Positions 16,964 to 27,075 of a DNA stretch of 64,000 nt are shown here, piece by piece. The stretch spans positions 108,278-172,277 of the forward strand of contig OMYP01000005.1 of the NCBI GenBank assembly GCA_900315345.1, in the 5' to 3' direction. Made by a program: the position numbers and the translations under genes. The stretch is from an uncultured Selenomonadales bacterium (GTDB lineage: Bacteria > Bacillota > Negativicutes > Acidaminococcales > Acidaminococcaceae). Every line of letters starts with the position of its first letter. Within the stretch, counting starts at the first letter, position 1. A model generated the notes under the pieces. The model saw only the letters and a program-made list of their open reading frames with translations, searched no databases and was not told the origin of the DNA.

Positions 16964-18151
16964 TTACAGCTTGCCGCTCTCGTAATGCTTGGCAGCCGCA
17001 CGGTCCATATCAAAGCAGCGGATCAGCTCGGTAACGGCCTGGCTGGGAGAGATCAGCCCGTTGACCACGGAATGTTCAACCAGCGGGATACGTCCTTTGA
17101 TCATGGGATCGTTAAAGAACAGGTTATGCAGGTGTTCGTCGATCATGCCGCGTACCCAGGACAACAGCTGGGCTTTGCGGCGCTTCTGGAACACGCCGGA
17201 CTCTTTCGTTTCTTTTTCAAACTTCCGCATCACGGCCCACAGTTCGGGCAAACCGTCGTGGGTCAGGGCAGAGCATTTGTAAGCGTGGGTCTTCCACCCT
17301 TCCGTTGCCGGACGGATGAATTCCACCATACGTTCGTATTCGCCCTGGGTCACAGTAGCCCGGGCCAGGTTCTCGCCATCGGCTTTATTGACCACAATGG
17401 CGTCTGCCAGTTCCATAATACCTTTTTTGATTCCCTGCAGGTCATCCCCTGCACCGGTGAGCACTACCAGCATAAAGAAGTCGACCATGTTGCGGACCGT
17501 GGTTTCCGACTGGCCTACGCCTACGGTTTCCACCAGGATCACGTCATACCCTGCCGCTTCGCAGAGCATCATGGTCTCCCGGCTTTTGCGGGCCACGCCG
17601 CCCAGCGTACCGCCGGAAGGAGTGGGACGGATGAAGCAGTTGGGTTCCCGTGACAGGTTCTGCATACGGGTCTTATCCCCCAGGATGGAACCGCCCGTCA
17701 GAGGGCTGGTGGGGTCGACGGCCAGTACGGCCACTTTATAGCCCATGCTGCAAAGCAGCTGGCCAAAGGCTTCAATAAAGGTACTCTTGCCCGCGCCGGG
17801 TACGCCGGTGATACCGATGCGCAGTGCCTTGCCCGTTTTAGGCAGCAGACCCTGCAATACCCGCTGGGCTTTGTCAAAATCTTTGGGAGCGTTACTCTCG
17901 ATCAGGGTAATCGCTTTGGATAACATCACGCGATTGCCTTCGCCTACGCCCTTAATGATTTCGTCAATGGTGGGTTTCCTGCGCAACGGAACCCGGCGGA
18001 CTGCATTGGGATCATAGACTTTTTCTTCCGAGTTGGCATTGACCTTTGTATCAATGCCACCCATTACGGAACAGGCAAAGTTTTCATTTGCTTCTTCTGG
18101 CACCCAGCTGGGGTGCAGATCCGATTTTGGAATTTCAGGCATGATTATCAT
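16964..18151 (-). CDS. meaB: Methylmalonyl-CoA mutase-associated GTPase MeaB
   Basis: About 395 residues, slightly longer than typical MeaB because of a ~70-residue N-terminal extension. The P-loop is GVPGAGKST, the switch region is VETVGVGQSE, and base recognition is NKAD, as in the ArgK/MeaB G3E GTPases. MeaB loads adenosylcobalamin into methylmalonyl-CoA mutase and protects it from inactivation. It is the last gene of mutA-mutB-meaB, 173 bp after mutB, with a strong hairpin in the gap. The ATG at 18151 has AGGAAAG upstream; an ATG three codons later is an alternative. Confidence 0.93.
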   Translation of the reverse strand: MIIMPEIPKSDLHPSWVPEEANENFACSVMGGIDTKVNANSEEKVYDPNAVRRVPLRRKPTIDEIIKGVGEGNRVMLSKAITLIESNAPKDFDKAQRVLQGLLPKTGKALRIGITGVPGAGKSTFIEAFGQLLCSMGYKVAVLAVDPTSPLTGGSILGDKTRMQNLSREPNCFIRPTPSGGTLGGVARKSRETMMLCEAAGYDVILVETVGVGQSETTVRNMVDFFMLVVLTGAGDDLQGIKKGIMELADAIVVNKADGENLARATVTQGEYERMVEFIRPATEGWKTHAYKCSALTHDGLPELWAVMRKFEKETKESGVFQKRRKAQLLSWVRGMIDEHLHNLFFNDPMIKGRIPLVEHSVVNGLISPSQAVTELIRCFDMDRAAAKHYESGKL

Positions 18152-18269
18152 CTCAACTTTCCTATATATGTTCCGCCTTTTATGCAACGGCCCATATATA
18201 TGAAATTAACCAGTCGGCAGCCCCTGGGGGCCTGCCTCCCGGATTTCCCTGTAAAAGAAATGGGCTGTC

Positions 18270-18294
18270 TGCCCCTGTTATGGTAACAGGGGCA
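18270..18294 (-). other. Intercistronic hairpin between mutB and meaB
   Basis: TGCCCCTGTTA-TGG-TAACAGGGGCA is a perfect 11-bp stem with a 3-nt loop and no T-tract on the minus strand. It could stabilise or process the mutA-mutB message relative to meaB. A second small GC-rich inverted repeat lies near 18213-18233. Confidence 0.6.
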
Positions 18295-18324
18295 GGCAAG
18301 CGCCATAAACTCTTTACACTTAAA

Positions 18325-20523
18325 TTATTCCTGAGCAGCTTCCTCTTTTGCACGGTCTACTAACATCTGCAGCAGTTTGATGCAGCACTTCGGAATGTTG
18401 GTACCAGGTCCGAAGATGGCGGCTGCGCCATGATCATACAGATAATCGTAATCCTGTGCGGGGATAACGCCGCCGATGGTTACCAGAATATCTTCACGGC
18501 CGCGTTTGCGCAACTCTTCTACCAGGGCCGGCAGCAGGGTCTTGTGACCTGCAGCCAGGGAGGAGAAGCCGACCATGTGAACGTCGTTGTCCACTGCGTC
18601 CTGTGCAGTTTCTTCCGGAGTCTGGAACAGAGGCCCTACGTCAACGTCCCAGCCCATATCAGCGAAGGAGGTCGCCAGTACTTTCTGTCCGCGGTCATGA
18701 CCGTCCTGACCCATCTTGGCCAGGAAGATACGAGGCCGGCGGCCTTCCAGTTTTTCAAATTCTTTCGCCAGCGCATTGGCTTTTTCCATATCGTCGTTGC
18801 CGCTGAATTCGCTGCTGTATACGCCGGATACGGTGTGGATAACAGCATTGAAACGACCAGAAACTTTTTCGATAGCGTCGGAAATTTCGCCCAGGGATGC
18901 ACGGTCGCGTGCAGCCTGTACGGCGCATTCCAGCAGGTTGCCGTTTTCGCGGCTTTCCGCTGCTGCGGTCAGGGCTGCCAGGTCACGGGCAACCGCTTCC
19001 GGATTCCGTTCCGCACGGAGTTTTTCCAGACGTTTGATCTGGGCGTTACGAACGGCGGTGTTATCGATAGACAGTACGTTCAGCGGGTCTTCCTTGGCCA
19101 GACGGTATTTGTTCAGGCCAACGATGGTTTCTTTGCCGCTGTCGATATCTGCCTGACGACGGGCCGCGCATTCTTCGATACGCATCTTCGGCAGGCCGGT
19201 AGCGATAGCTTTGGCCATACCGCCCAGGGATTCAACTTCCTGGATATGAGCCCAGGCACGGCGGATGATCTCGTTGGTGAGGTATTCCAGATAGTAGGAA
19301 CCGCCCCAGGGATCGATGATCTTGCAGACTTTGGTTTCGTCCTGGATGTACAGCTGGGTGTTACGGGCCAGACGTGCGGAGAAGTCGGTGGGTAATGCGA
19401 TGGCTTCGTCCAGTGCGTTGGTGTGCAGGGACTGGGTATGGCCCAGAGCTGCGGACATAGCTTCCATACAGGTACGGGAAATGTTGTTAAACGGATCCTG
19501 TTCGGTCAGGGACCAGCCGGAAGTCTGGGAGTGGGTACGCAGTGCCATGGATTTCGGATTCTGGGCGCCGAAGCTCTTCAGAATCTTAGCCCACAGTACA
19601 CGGGCCGCACGCATCTTGGCAACTTCCATGAAGTAGTTCTTGCCCATATCCCAGAAGAAGGACAGACGTTTTGCGAAGGCGTCTACTTTCAGGCCGGCTT
19701 TTTCACCGGTACGGATATATTCCATGCCGTCTGCCAGAGTGTAACCTAATTCCAGATCGCAGGTAGCGCCGCATTCCTGAATGTGGTAACCGGAAATGGA
19801 GATAGAGTTGAACTTCGGCATGTAGTTGGTGGTGTATTCGAAAATATCACCGATGATACGCATGGACATATCAGGCGGATAGATGTAAGTGTTACGAACC
19901 ATGAATTCTTTCAGAATATCGTTCTGAATGGTACCGGCCATGATCTTCTTATCTACGCCCTGTTCTTCACCGGATACAATGAAGAAGGACAGAATCGGAA
20001 GTACGGCGCCGTTCATGGTCATGGATACGGACATCTGGTCCAGAGGAATTCCGGAGAACAGGATGTTCATATCTAACATGGAGCAAACGGATACGCCTGC
20101 TTTACCAACGTCGCCTACAACACGGGGGTTATCCGCATCGTAGCCGCGGTGCGTCGGCAGGTCGAATGCGATGGACAGACCTTTCTGACCGGCTGCCAGG
20201 TTGCGGCGGTAGAAAGCATTGGATTCTTCTGCAGTGGAGAAACCGGCATACTGGCGTACCGTCCAGGGACGGAATACGTACATGGTGGAGTATGGTCCAC
20301 GCAGGAACGGAGGAATACCGCTCATGAAATCCAAATGGTTGCAGGATGCGTAAATATCCTGGGTATACAGAGGATCAACCGGAATACGTTCCAGGGTGGT
20401 GCCTTTCAGAGCGTCCCAGTTTTCACCGGTTTTCTTCTCCAGGCCTTTCTTCCATTCCTCATAAGAACAATGGGGATGTTCAGGAAAGGCGATCTTGGTG
20501 AAATCAGGATTCAGATTAGCCAT
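18325..20523 (-). CDS. mutB: Methylmalonyl-CoA mutase, large (catalytic) subunit
   Basis: A 732-residue catalytic subunit of normal length. The N-terminal TIM barrel binds the CoA substrate ([52 protein letters not shown]). The C-terminal B12 domain holds the DGHDRG motif (D607, H609), whose His ligates cobalt, followed by [10 protein letters not shown]. With MutA it interconverts succinyl-CoA and (R)-methylmalonyl-CoA, the step leading to propionate from succinate. The ATG overlaps the mutA stop by one base (TAATG), implying coupled translation and equal subunit supply. It is transcribed behind the cobalamin riboswitch and second leader. Confidence 0.97.
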   Translation of the reverse strand: MANLNPDFTKIAFPEHPHCSYEEWKKGLEKKTGENWDALKGTTLERIPVDPLYTQDIYASCNHLDFMSGIPPFLRGPYSTMYVFRPWTVRQYAGFSTAEESNAFYRRNLAAGQKGLSIAFDLPTHRGYDADNPRVVGDVGKAGVSVCSMLDMNILFSGIPLDQMSVSMTMNGAVLPILSFFIVSGEEQGVDKKIMAGTIQNDILKEFMVRNTYIYPPDMSMRIIGDIFEYTTNYMPKFNSISISGYHIQECGATCDLELGYTLADGMEYIRTGEKAGLKVDAFAKRLSFFWDMGKNYFMEVAKMRAARVLWAKILKSFGAQNPKSMALRTHSQTSGWSLTEQDPFNNISRTCMEAMSAALGHTQSLHTNALDEAIALPTDFSARLARNTQLYIQDETKVCKIIDPWGGSYYLEYLTNEIIRRAWAHIQEVESLGGMAKAIATGLPKMRIEECAARRQADIDSGKETIVGLNKYRLAKEDPLNVLSIDNTAVRNAQIKRLEKLRAERNPEAVARDLAALTAAAESRENGNLLECAVQAARDRASLGEISDAIEKVSGRFNAVIHTVSGVYSSEFSGNDDMEKANALAKEFEKLEGRRPRIFLAKMGQDGHDRGQKVLATSFADMGWDVDVGPLFQTPEETAQDAVDNDVHMVGFSSLAAGHKTLLPALVEELRKRGREDILVTIGGVIPAQDYDYLYDHGAAAIFGPGTNIPKCCIKLLQMLVDRAKEEAAQE

Positions 20524-22778
20524 TATTCAATCATCCCCTTCCTCTTTTGTAAGTCTTTCAGAATTTCGAAGCAGTTTGCGGATACGCTGATGAAGTCATC
20601 AACGCCTGCATCCAGATAGGTCTGTTTCATATCTTTGGCAGGAGCGCCGGCCAGGAACAGTTTCATGTTCGGGTTGGCTTTCTTCAGCAGCGGAGCAATA
20701 GCCGGAACGTCTTCCGGATAGGTAGCGTCGGTGGAGCAGATTACTGCGCAGTCGTAGGGAGTACCTGCTTCGTCGATGCCGGCTTTCAGGGCAGCGGCAG
20801 CCTTTTCCCAACGGGAACCGGGCTTGCCTTCGTCATCCTGGAAGCCATTGTTCAGATGAACGTTGAATTCGCCAACCTGCAGGAAGCTGGTGGAGAAGTC
20901 AGCGCGGGCTTTATGCTGGGGAATCGGGCCCATGTTGGCCAGGAATACTTCCACGTTCTTGCCGGTCTTGGCAATATAGGCTTCGGTATCTTTGCGCAGG
21001 GCTTCGAATTTTTCGGTCCAGTGATGTTCCGCAATCGCTTCTACAGTTACGTCGCCTGCGGCCTTGCATGCAGCTTTTGCTACCTGGCCGATCGTTGCGC
21101 CTGCGGCGAATGCTTCCACTTCTGCGTCAACCAGAGCGTCGGCAGCGGCGGCTTTAACGGCAGCCAGTTTTGCTTCGGCTTCTTTCGCGTCAACGTCAGC
21201 TTCATATTTTTCCACAGCAGCCACCAGGATCTTCTTGATCTCTTCCGTATTTTCCGGACGGGGATCCAGGGGTTCTTCTGTCATGTTAGGATACATGTTT
21301 ACGCCAACGGCGCGGTCTTTGCGCAGTTCCAGGTTTTTCAGGCGGCTTGCCAGCACTTCGGCAATGGCCTTCTGGATGCTTCCGTCTTTCAATGCGGCAA
21401 GGATACCGCCGGCAGCTTCCACTTCCTGGAATTTAGCCCAGGTCTTTTCGGTGATCTGCTTGGTCAGCGCTTCTACTGCCCAGGATCCGCCAGCCGGATC
21501 GATAGGAGCCAGCATGCCGAATTCTTCCTGCAGCATGATATGGACGTTGCGGGCAATACGACGGGAGAAGGTGTCGCCTTTGCGGATCAGTTCGTCGAAG
21601 GGTTCGTTTTCGTAGGTGTTTACACCGCCAACTACACTGGAGAAAGACTGGGTGCAGTTACGCAGCATGTTAACATACGGGTCGATAACGGTCTTGGTAA
21701 AGGAAGCCGGGCGGCCGTGTACGAAGGAAGCGCGGTCCGCTTCTTCCGCGCCGAACTCTTTCATGATGTTAGCCCAGATCTGACGGGCTGCGCGCAGTTT
21801 TGCGATTTCCATGAAGAAGTTAGCGCCCTGGTTGAATTCAAAAGCGATAGCCTGGGAAATTTCATGGATGTCCAGGCCCCGTTTCAGCATCTGGCGTACA
21901 TATTCAACCGCTACTGCATAAGTATAGGCAACTTCCTGTACGCTTTCAGCCCCGCCCAGGGAGAAAACAGTGCTGCGAACCAGGATGGTACGCAGGCCAG
22001 GAGTATTTTTAGCCGCCCATTTGATAACAGCAGCCATCTGGTCGTACAGTTCGTCCAGAGATTCCGCGGTCTTGCCGTTCTTAACCAGTTCGCCGATGGG
22101 GTCGGCGCCTATGATGCCATGGAGTTTTTCAATCTTTTTGCCGGCAGCTTTCAGGGCTGCAACAGTCATAGCCAGCAGACGGGTGGAACTTTCTCCTGTA
22201 TACAGCATAAAGGGTAATTTTTCCAGATCCAGTCCTGCCAGTAAGGTATGCATGTCTTCCACGGTGGTAAGGCTTACGCCTTTGTCGCCGGGTTTGGCAG
22301 CATCTTTTACGTCTACGCCTGCCAGGGTAGCACTGTCCACACGTACATGGTATACAGTGCTGCCTTTGGAAATTTCAAATTTCAGCAGCTCGTTGTTTTC
22401 CTGCGGTTCGGTGAGATCGCATGCCTGCGCGATACCCCAGGGTTCGTGTACGTATCCGTTTACCGTGCTGCCGCGCAGGAAGTCACCCATGCCCGGATAA
22501 TCATCCGTGGGAAGGATGTCTTTCCATTTACGCAGCGTGTAAATGGGGTCGAAGGTAATACCTTCATAGTTTTTGGTGTACATCAGCTTGTCAAAAGGCT
22601 TGCCTTTTAACAGTTCGTTACAGGCCGCCACCCATTCTTCGGGGGTGGGAACTGTAAACTCATCAAACTTAACTTCCGGATAAGTTGCGTTCTGCTCGGA
22701 CTTATGCAGAAGTTCTTCCAATTCCTTGTCAGTCAACGGCTTGGAGTTGGACGGCTCGACGTTGGTTTGTTCAGCCAT
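20523..22778 (-). CDS. mutA: Methylmalonyl-CoA mutase, small (beta) subunit
   Basis: About 751 residues from the ATG at 22778 (GAGGAGG 11 bases upstream; a TTG two codons earlier is possible). It is a full-length paralogue of MutB with barrel and C-terminal domain. The cobalamin motif is missing: the corresponding place reads [21 protein letters not shown] with no DxHxxG, as in the non-catalytic subunit of the Propionibacterium enzyme. First gene of the operon. The ~700 bp upstream carry a cobalamin riboswitch with terminator and a further structured segment. An Ala-rich linker joins the two domains. Confidence 0.96.
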   Translation of the reverse strand: MAEQTNVEPSNSKPLTDKELEELLHKSEQNATYPEVKFDEFTVPTPEEWVAACNELLKGKPFDKLMYTKNYEGITFDPIYTLRKWKDILPTDDYPGMGDFLRGSTVNGYVHEPWGIAQACDLTEPQENNELLKFEISKGSTVYHVRVDSATLAGVDVKDAAKPGDKGVSLTTVEDMHTLLAGLDLEKLPFMLYTGESSTRLLAMTVAALKAAGKKIEKLHGIIGADPIGELVKNGKTAESLDELYDQMAAVIKWAAKNTPGLRTILVRSTVFSLGGAESVQEVAYTYAVAVEYVRQMLKRGLDIHEISQAIAFEFNQGANFFMEIAKLRAARQIWANIMKEFGAEEADRASFVHGRPASFTKTVIDPYVNMLRNCTQSFSSVVGGVNTYENEPFDELIRKGDTFSRRIARNVHIMLQEEFGMLAPIDPAGGSWAVEALTKQITEKTWAKFQEVEAAGGILAALKDGSIQKAIAEVLASRLKNLELRKDRAVGVNMYPNMTEEPLDPRPENTEEIKKILVAAVEKYEADVDAKEAEAKLAAVKAAAADALVDAEVEAFAAGATIGQVAKAACKAAGDVTVEAIAEHHWTEKFEALRKDTEAYIAKTGKNVEVFLANMGPIPQHKARADFSTSFLQVGEFNVHLNNGFQDDEGKPGSRWEKAAAALKAGIDEAGTPYDCAVICSTDATYPEDVPAIAPLLKKANPNMKLFLAGAPAKDMKQTYLDAGVDDFISVSANCFEILKDLQKRKGMIE

Positions 22779-22959
22779 AAACAATTTACCTCCTCATATA
22801 GAATAGTGATTCTCCTTCCGGGAAATGCGCCCGGTCGCTGAATCTATGTAAAACCATCCGTCGCCGGATGGATGTTACCTAAGAAAAACATACGAAGGAA
22901 AAATCAGTTTTTCATTTTGCAAAATGTTTTCAAAAAAAACATCCAAATAATTCGTAGAC

Positions 22960-23165
22960 AAAATTTTGCAAAATAAAAAAGCCCGTCGTCTGAGAGTCAA
23001 TCACCGCGAAAAAGGAAAAAACCTTTTGCCCTATCAGGACATTTCCAAAAAGTTCCGATGCAACCTGCGCCCCTGCCCTGTCTTCCCCTGAAGTTCTTCC
23101 GGATTCGTGCGCGGTAACGTCGGCTTTCACCGGACGCTACCCCGCATACGAATGAGGAAGGTTTG
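22960..23165 (-). promoter_or_regulatory. Second structured leader element upstream of mutA, class unknown
   Basis: Between the cobalamin riboswitch terminator and mutA lies about 200 nt without a credible gene. It opens with a long interrupted stem at 23152-23104: TTCGT/ACGAA, GCG/CGC, GGTA/TACC, CGT/ACG closing on CCGGTGAAAGCC. A purine-rich middle follows (CAGGGGAAGACAGGGCAGGG), and it ends in GACGACGGGCTTTTTTATTTT, terminator-like, though I could not find a clean partner for the last stem. I could not match it to a known riboswitch. It may be a degenerate or variant aptamer, or a T-rich attenuator region. Confidence 0.5.
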
Positions 23166-23215
23166 AGAATGGCAAATCATTATATGACGGTTGTCCAGGC
23201 CGTAATATAAACAAA

Positions 23216-23248
23216 ATAAAAAACGTCTTTTCTTTTACGAAAAGACGG
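23216..23248 (-). terminator. Terminator (expression platform) of the cobalamin riboswitch
   Basis: CGTCTTTTCG pairs with the following AAAAGACG around a short A-rich loop, then TTTTTTATTTTG. It follows the aptamer with little spacing. Confidence 0.85.
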
Positions 23249-23480
23249 TCAGAAGGCAGCTGCGTCCAAAACAAATCCGCAGTCATCTCCTCCCCGTCGC
23301 TCGCGGGTCAGAAAGTGAATCCAGTACAGGCAGTTCTTCTGGCTCGGGTTCACAGCTCGCTTCGCCTTCCCAAAACATAACGTTTCAGTGACATCCTGAA
23401 GTTCGCTCCCCCTTACAGCGGCGGGACCGCGCCGGTATTTCACCGGACTTCTCTGTTAGGCCCTTTCGGGCACCTTTACT
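23249..23480 (-). promoter_or_regulatory. Cobalamin (B12) riboswitch
   Basis: On the minus strand the core consensus is clear: GTCCGGTGAAATACCGG, then GCGGTCCCGCCGCTGTAAG, GGGAAGGCGAAGCGAGCTGTG and AACCCGAGCCAGAAGAACTG ending in CC (compare the usual AGCCAGGAGACCTGCC). An intrinsic terminator follows. The next gene in this direction is mutA, about 440 nt beyond the terminator. Family knowledge: adenosylcobalamin binding usually lowers expression downstream. Its place before a B12-dependent enzyme is therefore unusual. Confidence 0.93.
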
Positions 23481-23768
23481 GTACAATATTAACTTTTATG
23501 TTATAATGAAACGAACCAACTGAATATCGTTGCTTCCGTTTCCAGTAATATAGTAACATTTCTCATTAAGAATGTCAAATCATTTATCAACATTTCTTAT
23601 AAGATTTTAAATATTACTTGTTAATAAAAACCGTTTGCAATAGCAAGTTCCAATTTGCAGAGCTATTTCTGTCAGATCCGATTTGTAGGGTTTAAGAATG
23701 GCATAGCACTGAATTATCTTATACCTCTATTTTTTTTATACCAATATAAACAGGAGATGAATGTAAAG

Positions 23769-24596
23769 ATGGCAAATTGCAATCATGACTGCGGCAGCTG
23801 CTCCGCCAGCTGCGGCGAGCGGCAGGATCCGGCCTCCTTCAAGAAGCCGGCCCACAAGGAAAGTAACATTAAAAAAGTAATCGGCGTCGTCAGCGGCAAG
23901 GGAGGCGTGGGAAAATCCATGGTCACCTCCCTTTTGGCCGTGGCCCTCCGCCGGGCCGGTAAACAGGTGGCCATCCTGGACGCCGATGTGACCGGGCCCT
24001 CTATCCCGAAAGCCTTCGGGCTCCACGGCCATGCCCTCATGACAGACCGGGGCGTATTCCCCATGGAATCCCGCATGGGCATCAAGGTCATGTCTATCAA
24101 CCTGCTGCTGCAGAATGAAACAGACCCGGTAGTTTGGCGGGGACCCATCATCGCCGGAGCCATCCAGCAGTTCTGGACCGATGTGATCTACGGCGACGTG
24201 GACTTCCTGTTAGTCGACATGCCTCCCGGAACCGGCGACGTACCCCTGACCGTATTCCAGACCATGCCCGTTGACGGCATCATCGTGGTAGCCTCCCCCC
24301 AGGAACTGGTGGGCATGATCGTGGAAAAAGCCTGCAACATGGCAAAGATGATGGATGTGCCCGTTCTTTCCATCGTGGAAAACTTCAGTTATTTTAAATG
24401 CCCGGACTGCGGCAAAGAGTATCCCGTCTTCGGCAAAAGCCGTCTGGCAGAAACCGCTGCCGCCCACGGCGTCACCAGCCAGGACCGGCTGCCCATCGAT
24501 CCGGTGCTGGCCGAAGCGGTTGACAACGGAAAGATCGAAGAGACCAACGCACCGTACCTGCAGCAGACAACAGAACTGCTGGTGAAGATGCTGTAA
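23769..24596 (+). CDS. Mrp/NBP35-family iron-sulfur carrier ATPase
   Basis: About 275 residues from the ATG at 23769 (AGGAG 12 bases upstream); the frame extends 38 codons further without support. It opens with a cysteine cluster (MANCNHDCGSCSASCGE), like NBP35-type proteins, then the deviant Walker A GVVSGKGGVGKSM, DADVTGPSIPK, VDMPPGTGD, and the C-terminal FKCPDCGKEYPVFG with the CxxC that binds a bridging Fe-S cluster. Family members carry and insert 4Fe-4S clusters. It stands alone, divergent from the mut operon and followed by a large inverted repeat. Confidence 0.93.
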   Translation: MANCNHDCGSCSASCGERQDPASFKKPAHKESNIKKVIGVVSGKGGVGKSMVTSLLAVALRRAGKQVAILDADVTGPSIPKAFGLHGHALMTDRGVFPMESRMGIKVMSINLLLQNETDPVVWRGPIIAGAIQQFWTDVIYGDVDFLLVDMPPGTGDVPLTVFQTMPVDGIIVVASPQELVGMIVEKACNMAKMMDVPVLSIVENFSYFKCPDCGKEYPVFGKSRLAETAAAHGVTSQDRLPIDPVLAEAVDNGKIEETNAPYLQQTTELLVKML

Positions 24597-24616
24597 AGAA
24601 GAATCCTCTTAATTAC

Positions 24617-24800
24617 AAAAAAAGATAGCGCACAGGGTTTTGCAAAACATCGGGAGTGTTTGCGTTATTCCATGAGAAGAAATGTGCCGTAGCGGCGAGA
24701 CTGTTTGAGGGCGAAGCCCGAGTTTCGAAACCGCAGGCACATAAGTCCATGGAATAGCAAACACGTACGGTTTTGCAAAACCCTGTGCGCTATCTTTTTA
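24617..24800. repeat. Palindromic repeat family A, copy 1
   Basis: A 184-bp element whose ends form a perfect 30-bp inverted repeat (AAAAAGATAGCGCACAGGGT, then TTTGCAAAAC). Inside is a second imperfect stem, GTGTTTGC-GTTATTCCATGAG against CATGGAATAGCAAACAC, around a core containing GGCGAGACTGTTTGAGGG. The inner core recurs in inverse orientation at 38657. It sits between convergent genes and could also stop transcription. Confidence 0.85.
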
Positions 24801-24852
24801 TTTAAATGTATAGGAACTTCTTCAAAAACTCTTCAACCACATACTTGTCGTT

Positions 24853-26316
24853 TTATTCTGTCCGTTTCCCCGCCGCATCCAGCATGTCATGCTTCAGGGT
24901 CCACAGCTTTTTGGACAGGTCCACATTATATTTGTGGGGATTTTCAAACCGTTTCACTTCGTCCCACAGGCCCTCCACTTCTTTTAAGCAATAGGCCTGC
25001 AGTTCTTTCAGGCCCGGATTCTTATAGACCAGCTTGCCGCCTTTGAAGATGGGAACCTGCAGCTCCCGGATGCGGAAGTCTTTCAGAGTCCGCTGCTTCC
25101 ATGTCGCCTCCGGATCGAAAATCGTATGAGGCAGCGCTTCGGAAATCACTTCATCCCGCAGGCAGATTTCATCCGCAATGGCTTTCCCGGTTTTTTTGTC
25201 GTAGAAGCGATACACTTTCTTGAATCCCGGATTTGTAATTTTCGCTGTGTTTTCGGAAATTTTGATTTTCGGTACAATGGAACCGTCTTCCCTTTCAACC
25301 GCCACCAGCTTGTACACGCCCCCGAAGACCGGGCTGCTCTTGCTGGTGATGAGGCGCTCGCCTACGCCGAAGGAATCGATCTTCGCCCCCTGCTGCAGAA
25401 GGTCCCGGATCAGGTATTCGTCCAGAGAGTTGGATACTACAATTTTAGCGTCCTGCAGGCCCGCTTCATCCAGCATGATCCGGGCTTTTTTTGTGAGATA
25501 TGCCAGATCCCCGGAATCCAGACGGATGCCGAAGTTGCCAAGCTTTTTACCGGTGGCCAGATATTCCTTAAATACTTTAATAGCATTGGGAATGCCGCTC
25601 TTCAGTGTGTTATAAGTGTCTACCAGCAGCACCGCATTATTGGGATACGTTTCCGCGTAGAACTTAAAGGCTTCGTACTCCGTGTCAAACATCTGCACCC
25701 AGGAATGGGCCATGGTACCTGTAGCCGGAACCCCGTACAGCTCATCCGTCAGGGTGCAGGCCGTCGCCGCGCAGCCGCCTACATAAGCGGCCCGGGCGCC
25801 GATCACCGCACCGGAAACCCCCTGGGCCCGGCGGGAACCGAACTCCATTACTGGCCGCCCTGCCGCCGCCCGGACGATGCGGTTGGCCTTGGTGGCGATA
25901 CAGGACTGGTGGTTGATGCACAGCAGAATGAAAGTTTCCATCAGCTGGGCTTCCGCCGCCGGCGCTTTGATCGTAATGATCGGTTCATAGGGAAATACGG
26001 GAGTCCCTTCCGGAATCGCGTAAATATCTCCCGTAAATTTAAATTTGCGTAAATACGCCAGGAACTTTTCGTCAAAAATCTTTTTGCTGCGAAGGAATTC
26101 AATGTCCCCTTCACTGAAATGCAGGTTCTTCACATAATCGATCACGTCCGTCAGCCCGCAGGCGATGGCAAAGCCGCCTCCGTCCGGCACGCTGCGGTAA
26201 AACACGTCAAAGTATGACTGCTTTTTATAAAACCCGTTCAAAAAATATCCGTTCCCCATTGTCAGCTCATAAAAATCTGTCAGCAGGGTCAGGTTCTGTT
26301 CTGCTATTGTCGGCAT
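24853..26316 (-). CDS. pncB: Nicotinate phosphoribosyltransferase
   Basis: About 487 residues. It opens LTLLTDFYELTMGNGYFLNG, followed by GGFAIACGL, VMEFGSRRAQG, and the phosphorylatable-His region TGTMAHSWVQMF, then VDTYNTLKSG and IRLDSGDLAYL, all typical of PncB. It makes nicotinate mononucleotide from nicotinate, PRPP and ATP in NAD salvage. The start at 26316 (MPTIAEQN) follows a purine-rich AAGGAGAAGAAAGAGAAG; the frame opens at an ATG at 26340, 1 bp past the upstream stop, and that start cannot be excluded. It is coupled to the exported protein gene upstream. Confidence 0.95.
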   Translation of the reverse strand: MPTIAEQNLTLLTDFYELTMGNGYFLNGFYKKQSYFDVFYRSVPDGGGFAIACGLTDVIDYVKNLHFSEGDIEFLRSKKIFDEKFLAYLRKFKFTGDIYAIPEGTPVFPYEPIITIKAPAAEAQLMETFILLCINHQSCIATKANRIVRAAAGRPVMEFGSRRAQGVSGAVIGARAAYVGGCAATACTLTDELYGVPATGTMAHSWVQMFDTEYEAFKFYAETYPNNAVLLVDTYNTLKSGIPNAIKVFKEYLATGKKLGNFGIRLDSGDLAYLTKKARIMLDEAGLQDAKIVVSNSLDEYLIRDLLQQGAKIDSFGVGERLITSKSSPVFGGVYKLVAVEREDGSIVPKIKISENTAKITNPGFKKVYRFYDKKTGKAIADEICLRDEVISEALPHTIFDPEATWKQRTLKDFRIRELQVPIFKGGKLVYKNPGLKELQAYCLKEVEGLWDEVKRFENPHKYNVDLSKKLWTLKHDMLDAAGKRTE

Positions 26317-26341
26317 CTTCTCTTTCTTCTCCTTAAACATA

Positions 26342-26911
26342 TCAATCTACACTGACCATTTCCCCGTCATGAGAAATTTGTGCGGTAACATCTTTAATAA
26401 AACGCTGTCTTCTTTCAGGGATAAGCACGGGGCCGGGGCGTCCGTTCTCCAGCAGCCCTTCCGATTCCAGAATCAGGTTGACCAGCTGGATGCCATTTTC
26501 ATTGCGGACCAGCATATCCACAGCAGTATCCCCGTTGTTGCAAAATACCAAAATGGAACGGCCTTCCAGCTCGCCCTTCAGGGATCCTTCCTTTTGACGG
26601 GTAGCTGCTTTCATAACTGTCATGCGGGTTTTTAAAAAATGCGGCATAATTAAAAATGCTTTTTCTTTTCCTGCCCGTATCACCATATAATTTTCAAGGC
26701 CCTTAGGCAAAATAACCGCATTCATCTTGTCGTAGATTTTCAGGTTCGCCACCGCTGCCATAACCCGTTTATCGGTCAATTCCACAACAGCATTCTGGCC
26801 GCCCAAAACCGTTTGGTAATCCGGCGCGATCTCTGAAACTTCCGAACCGGCCGCCAGGCAATGGGCGCAAATCGTCAGGATCATACTAACCAGGAATACA
26901 ATTTTTTTCAT
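26342..26911 (-). CDS. Exported protein of unknown function
   Basis: About 189 residues from the ATG at 26911 (GAGGAG at -7). A signal peptide MKKIVFLVSMILTICAHCLA ends near AAG. The mature part is about 165 residues, beta-rich, with AVVELTDKRVMAAVANLK and ILVFCNNGDTAVDMLV. I do not recognise the family. It lies directly upstream of pncB on the same strand, within 30 bp, which suggests one transcript, though the products have no obvious common role. Confidence 0.75.
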   Translation of the reverse strand: MKKIVFLVSMILTICAHCLAAGSEVSEIAPDYQTVLGGQNAVVELTDKRVMAAVANLKIYDKMNAVILPKGLENYMVIRAGKEKAFLIMPHFLKTRMTVMKAATRQKEGSLKGELEGRSILVFCNNGDTAVDMLVRNENGIQLVNLILESEGLLENGRPGPVLIPERRQRFIKDVTAQISHDGEMVSVD

Positions 26912-27020
26912 GTTCACTCCTCCTTGAACAGCTTTTTGCATCTACGAATATAATTATAGCACAACACAAGCGGGAATTCAGCAACACAACTGTGAAATCT
27001 GTACACAATGTAGCAAATAA

Positions 27021-27052
27021 GGGCTGCGGCCGGATGCCGCAACCCTGTTTTA
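27021..27052 (-). terminator. Possible terminator
   Basis: GGGTTGCGGC pairs with GCCGCAGCCC; the T-tract on the minus strand is interrupted (TTATTTGC). Confidence 0.4.
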
Positions 27053-27075
27053 GTCATATCCTGCAATTTTCAATT

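Noticed and set aside
20856..22217. 453-residue plus-strand frame opposite mutA
   Set aside because: Cys/Phe/His-rich shadow of a highly expressed gene; no ribosome site, and mutA has full family support.
22930..23130. 66-residue minus-strand frame inside the mutA leader
   Set aside because: No ribosome site and it cuts through the structured leader; more likely RNA than protein.
22960..23165. Second cobalamin, glycine, lysine or T-box element
   Set aside because: Compared by eye: GTCCGGTGAAA and GGGCAAAAGG look suggestive, but the order and spacing of the conserved blocks do not fit any of these families.
24617..24800. CRISPR or insertion sequence
   Set aside because: No regularly spaced direct repeats and no transposase frame; it is a single palindromic element.
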